Shown in pieces: positions 61,065 through 64,000 of a DNA stretch of 64,000 nucleotides. Within the stretch, counting starts at the first letter, position 1, and each line of letters begins with the position of its first letter. Below the pieces are notes generated by a model, which saw only the letters and a list, made by a program, of their open reading frames with translations, ran no database searches and was not told the DNA's origin. This stretch comes from an uncultured Chitinophagaceae bacterium (lineage in GTDB: Bacteria > Bacteroidota > Bacteroidia > Chitinophagales > Chitinophagaceae). Made by a program: the position numbers and the translations under genes. Location: the NCBI GenBank assembly GCA_937958995.1, contig CALGAP010000011.1:372001-436000 (forward strand), in the 5' to 3' direction.

Positions 61065-63431
61065 ATGAAACCAGCACATCTGTCACGCATCGCCTTGTTG
61101 GTAGCGCTTTGCCATACCAACATCACAGATCTGTTTGCCCAGCCAACACCACCCCCCGCTTCATTTGAATACCCGACTGCTTTGCAGCGACTTCAATTTA
61201 AGTTTACCACTTCGTTTTTTTACTTCATTATGGAGGGCCGGCTCGAAATGGACAGCGCCGCCATAGTGGTGAGCGAAGGAGAAAACCTTCCTTACTCACT
61301 TTACTACGACGAAGACTATGCATCTGGCCCCGACAGCCATATAAAAGAACTGCTGAGACAAGGCAGTCATTACCTTTTTAAAGCAGGCGCTCTGCCGCAG
61401 GACCTGGACAGCGCATTTACGTACTTCTCTGCTGCTAAAAAAGAGGCTGAAAGCGCCAAAGACATATATTTTCAGCACGCAGCCCTGGCACTGCTCGGCA
61501 GATACTATCTTCAAAAAAATGATGCAGCCAGCAGCATTCGCCGTTTTGATGAAGCTGTAACCCTTGCTCGCAATTCAGGTGATAAAGTGCTGCTATTCCG
61601 AGCCCTTGCCAACCGCGGCACTTATGCCCTCTTTGACGATACACTTAAAGAGAAAATTCTAAATGAGTCACTACAACTTTCGCGCAAACTGAAAGACACC
61701 GTTGGCGAAATTGAAATGCTAACACGCATTTATGAAATTCATTTTGCACTCAGGAAATTTGATACTGTAAGAGCAGAGCTTTTAAATGTAACAGAACTCG
61801 AAAAATTTATCGGCTACAAGTATCTTCATTACAATTACTACGTGCTGTCATTCCTGGATAATACAGCTTCCGACTACGCAAGCGGATTTACCTATGCAAA
61901 AAAAGCAGTGGCTACCATGGAAGAAAATCTTGATTTTGCCTTCTCCAACTTTTTCTATGGTAATATGGCGTACGTATATGCCCGGTTTGACAATTACGAA
62001 AAATCCCTGGAATGGCTGATGAAAAGCATCCGCCTGGAATCTTCCAATAAAGCGAAAAGAACCTGGTATCATCAGTTTTTCAGCACCGCCCTCAACATCG
62101 CCAAATTTGGTCATCCACAGCAGGCCATCGATGCAGTTTTAGAGGTCGCCCAGGAATTCCCTCCTCTAAACGCTGACCAGCAATTCCATTTGGCACACGT
62201 ACTGGGATTTAGCTATTACGTGATGGATGAACTGGACCAATGCGGAAAACAATACGATATTTTAATTCCTTTGATGGACTCATTGCCAAATACCATGATG
62301 GAGAGTTTTAACCGGTTTTCCGCTTCAATGGACGTAGCCCTATACTACCTGGATAGGAACCAGCTGGAAAAAGCAAAGCAGTTCTTTCGAAAAGCAAAAA
62401 CTTACGGTGATACTACGGAAATCTTTTCAAAAAGCAGGATACATCGTTTGCAATACAAGATTGACTCAGCCGAAGGGAGGTTATTGAGCGCCCTGCAGAA
62501 TTACCGGCTGGCCCAGAATTCCGAAGACAGTGTTTACAACATCGTTAAGGCAAACCAGTTTGCCCAATTACAAATTGAATACGAAACGGAAGCCAAGGAT
62601 AAGAACATCGAGCTGCTCCTGGCGAAAGACAAAGTGCAGATCGCGGAAATACGGCAGGCCGCTGCTACAAAAAACCTGACACTGGGTGGCATTGCCATTA
62701 TGCTGATAGTGACGGCCCTCGTTTATAAACTATACCGAAATAAACAAAAAGCCAACAAGGCCATACAGGAAAAAAATCATACGCTCGAACAGCTGGTTCG
62801 GGATAAGGAATGGCTGGTTAAGGAGATTCATCACCGGGTAAAAAACAATTTCCATATCGTAGCAAGCCTGCTCGAGATTCAGTCGAGCTACCTGAAAAAC
62901 CAGGAAGCACTTTCTGCTATAAAAGAAAGCAAAAACAGGATTCACTCCATGTCAATCATCCATCAAAAGCTTTACCAGAGCGAGACGCTCTCCACCATTC
63001 ACATGCCCGAATACATTTATGAATTGGTAGAATACCTCCGTGAAAGTTATGGCATTCGGAAAAACATTGGGTTCTCTTTGCAGATTGATAAAATTGAACT
63101 GAATCACGCCTCGGCAATAACCCTGGGACTGATCTTAAACGAAGCCATTACCAATGCTATAAAGTATGCGTTTTCGAGCACGCAGGATGGGTTAATTTCA
63201 ATTTCATTAACGCATATTTCTGAGTCGCAGTTATTAATGACCATATCCGATAATGGGCGCGGATTACCTACTGATTTCGATTCGCGTAAGGGTGCCTCTA
63301 TGGGCATGGAACTGTTGCAGGGCCTTACCGACGACCTGGGTGGCAGCTTACAGATTGAGAACAAGGAAGGAACGCATATACGCATCATTTTCAGCTATGT
63401 AAATGCAAAAGAATCCCTGGCCAAAGCCTAA
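61065..63431 (+). CDS. TPR sensor histidine kinase (HisKA_2/HWE-like)
   Basis: A 788-residue sensor kinase from the ATG at 61065. A signal peptide (ALLVALCHTNITDLFAQ) is followed by a periplasmic region of tetratricopeptide-like helices up to about residue 530, a transmembrane helix (TLGGIAIMLIVTALVYKL), a coiled coil, and a HisKA_2-type dimerisation domain with WLVKEIHHRVKNNFHIVASL (acceptor about His590) and a HATPase (ITISDNGRGLPTDFD). It is coupled to the sigma-54 response regulator. The periplasmic TPRs may bind a protein partner. Its end overlaps the DUF4256 gene by four bases. Confidence 0.92.
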   Translation: MKPAHLSRIALLVALCHTNITDLFAQPTPPPASFEYPTALQRLQFKFTTSFFYFIMEGRLEMDSAAIVVSEGENLPYSLYYDEDYASGPDSHIKELLRQGSHYLFKAGALPQDLDSAFTYFSAAKKEAESAKDIYFQHAALALLGRYYLQKNDAASSIRRFDEAVTLARNSGDKVLLFRALANRGTYALFDDTLKEKILNESLQLSRKLKDTVGEIEMLTRIYEIHFALRKFDTVRAELLNVTELEKFIGYKYLHYNYYVLSFLDNTASDYASGFTYAKKAVATMEENLDFAFSNFFYGNMAYVYARFDNYEKSLEWLMKSIRLESSNKAKRTWYHQFFSTALNIAKFGHPQQAIDAVLEVAQEFPPLNADQQFHLAHVLGFSYYVMDELDQCGKQYDILIPLMDSLPNTMMESFNRFSASMDVALYYLDRNQLEKAKQFFRKAKTYGDTTEIFSKSRIHRLQYKIDSAEGRLLSALQNYRLAQNSEDSVYNIVKANQFAQLQIEYETEAKDKNIELLLAKDKVQIAEIRQAAATKNLTLGGIAIMLIVTALVYKLYRNKQKANKAIQEKNHTLEQLVRDKEWLVKEIHHRVKNNFHIVASLLEIQSSYLKNQEALSAIKESKNRIHSMSIIHQKLYQSETLSTIHMPEYIYELVEYLRESYGIRKNIGFSLQIDKIELNHASAITLGLILNEAITNAIKYAFSSTQDGLISISLTHISESQLLMTISDNGRGLPTDFDSRKGASMGMELLQGLTDDLGGSLQIENKEGTHIRIIFSYVNAKESLAKA

Positions 63432-63988
63432 ACCCGCAACGAACCCCTGAACCCCCTCGCCGCATAATATGAATCGGCACCATTGTGATAAATAAACACC
63501 GCATTGTAGCGGCGATCCCCAAACAGCGCACCGCCGAGTTGGCGAATCTCAGGCGGAGTTTTTATCCAGCTCGATGTTTTGGTGTCGAAGCTGCCGAGTG
63601 TCTGCAGGTAACGGTATTCTTCTTCATTCAAAATGGTGATGCCCATTTCTTCGGCCATATTGAGGGCGCTGTCGGCGGGCTTGTGTTCTTTTCTTTTTTC
63701 GAGCGCCTCGTGGTCATAACAAATACTGCGGCGGCCTTTCGGACTTTCGGGCGAGCAATCATAAAAAACATACTCGTCGGTGCTTTTATCGTAAGCCACT
63801 ACATCGGGCTCGCCTTCGGTGGCTTCCATGGCGTTGAGCGACCAAAGCTTCGCAGGACTTGCTTCCAACCTCGACTGGATCTTTGCCCAGTCAAGGCCCT
63901 TATGACGCTGCATATTTTTTTCAAAACGCGCTTTCAGCGTTGCCAGAAGTTTTTTGCTTTCTTCGTCGGATAATTTTTTCTTACTCAT
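63428..63988 (-). CDS. DUF4256 domain protein
   Basis: A 186-residue soluble protein. Family features are KGLDWAKIQSRLEASPAKLW, the TGGEPDVV-like EGEPDVVAYDKSTDEYVFYD, then SICYDHEALEKRKEHKP and a C-terminal GDRRYNAVFIYHNGADSYY. DUF4256 proteins are widespread but uncharacterised. It is convergent with the TPR kinase gene. An AAAAA-rich stretch precedes its ATG. Confidence 0.88.
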   Translation of the reverse strand: MSKKKLSDEESKKLLATLKARFEKNMQRHKGLDWAKIQSRLEASPAKLWSLNAMEATEGEPDVVAYDKSTDEYVFYDCSPESPKGRRSICYDHEALEKRKEHKPADSALNMAEEMGITILNEEEYRYLQTLGSFDTKTSSWIKTPPEIRQLGGALFGDRRYNAVFIYHNGADSYYAARGFRGSLRV

Positions 63989-64000
63989 AAAAAACTTATT

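Noticed and set aside
1..64000. CRISPR arrays, prophage or insertion sequences
   Set aside because: No array of regularly spaced repeats, no transposase, integrase or phage structural genes, and no target-site duplications were seen on either strand.

Overview
The window looks like a chromosomal segment of a Bacteroidota bacterium, most likely Chitinophagaceae. The evidence is a SusC/SusD pair with an ECF sigma/FecR regulatory pair, a T9SS sorting domain, HYC_CC_PP, MauE/DoxX, DUF6520 and DUF3347 proteins, and promoters with the Bacteroidota -7 element TAnnTTTG. No phage, integrase, transposase or CRISPR array was seen. Everything here was read by eye from the sequence; family names rest on motif recognition, not on a database search.

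Layout. 0-3.7 kb: the start of an M1 peptidase, a two-gene sugar-transferase/oxidoreductase operon and an L,D-transpeptidase, all on the minus strand. 4-10.1 kb: a complete iron-sulfur assembly operon, sufB-sufC-sufD-sufS-sufE-sufT, ending in an Rrf2 regulator with three cysteines. 10.1-14.8 kb: small single genes, a decayed endonuclease/exonuclease/phosphatase lipoprotein gene, a 39-residue membrane peptide, tRNA-Asp, and an HxlR regulator divergent from a metallo-beta-lactamase-fold hydrolase. 14.8-23.8 kb (minus): two surface lipoproteins that share an unnamed C-terminal domain, a duplicated GH1 beta-glucosidase gene whose downstream copy is broken at both ends, a YqhA-like membrane protein between the copies, and a GLUG-repeat T9SS cargo protein. 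24.2-28.8 kb (plus): aldo/keto reductase, two AraC-type regulators, a MauE/DoxX protein and a DUF6520 peptide.

28.8-37.5 kb (minus): an ECF sigma - FecR - TlpA/DUF3738 - SusC(STN) - SusD locus. The TlpA-SusC-SusD part is clearly AT-richer than its regulators. 37.7-45.9 kb (minus): a Cus-type heavy-metal efflux operon (HYC_CC_PP, CusA, TolC, two adaptors, DUF3347, and a glutathione-peroxidase-like remnant). Its CusA is split into two ORFs by one in-frame TAG in the cytoplasmic loop, with an ATG two codons later.

45.9-64 kb: xseA/xseB, an HPF-like ribosome factor, Dps and an SDR on plus; an NmrA-like protein and AraC regulator on minus; a RibD-like reductase and a response regulator/PAS kinase pair on plus; an aldo/keto reductase, then a peroxiredoxin-DsbA-Crp/Fnr operon, an alpha/beta hydrolase and an NmrA-like protein on minus, with two small ORFs; and finally a sigma-54 response regulator next to a TPR sensor kinase, and a DUF4256 protein. 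A perfect CRP-type palindrome sits between the Crp/Fnr gene and the aldo/keto reductase gene, and an 11-bp inverted repeat precedes the peroxiredoxin gene.

The most interesting points are the split CusA, the shared C-terminal domain and broken GH1 copy (possibly the scar of a deleted polysaccharide-utilization locus), the CRP-like site beside its candidate regulator, and several pseudogenes caught in early decay.
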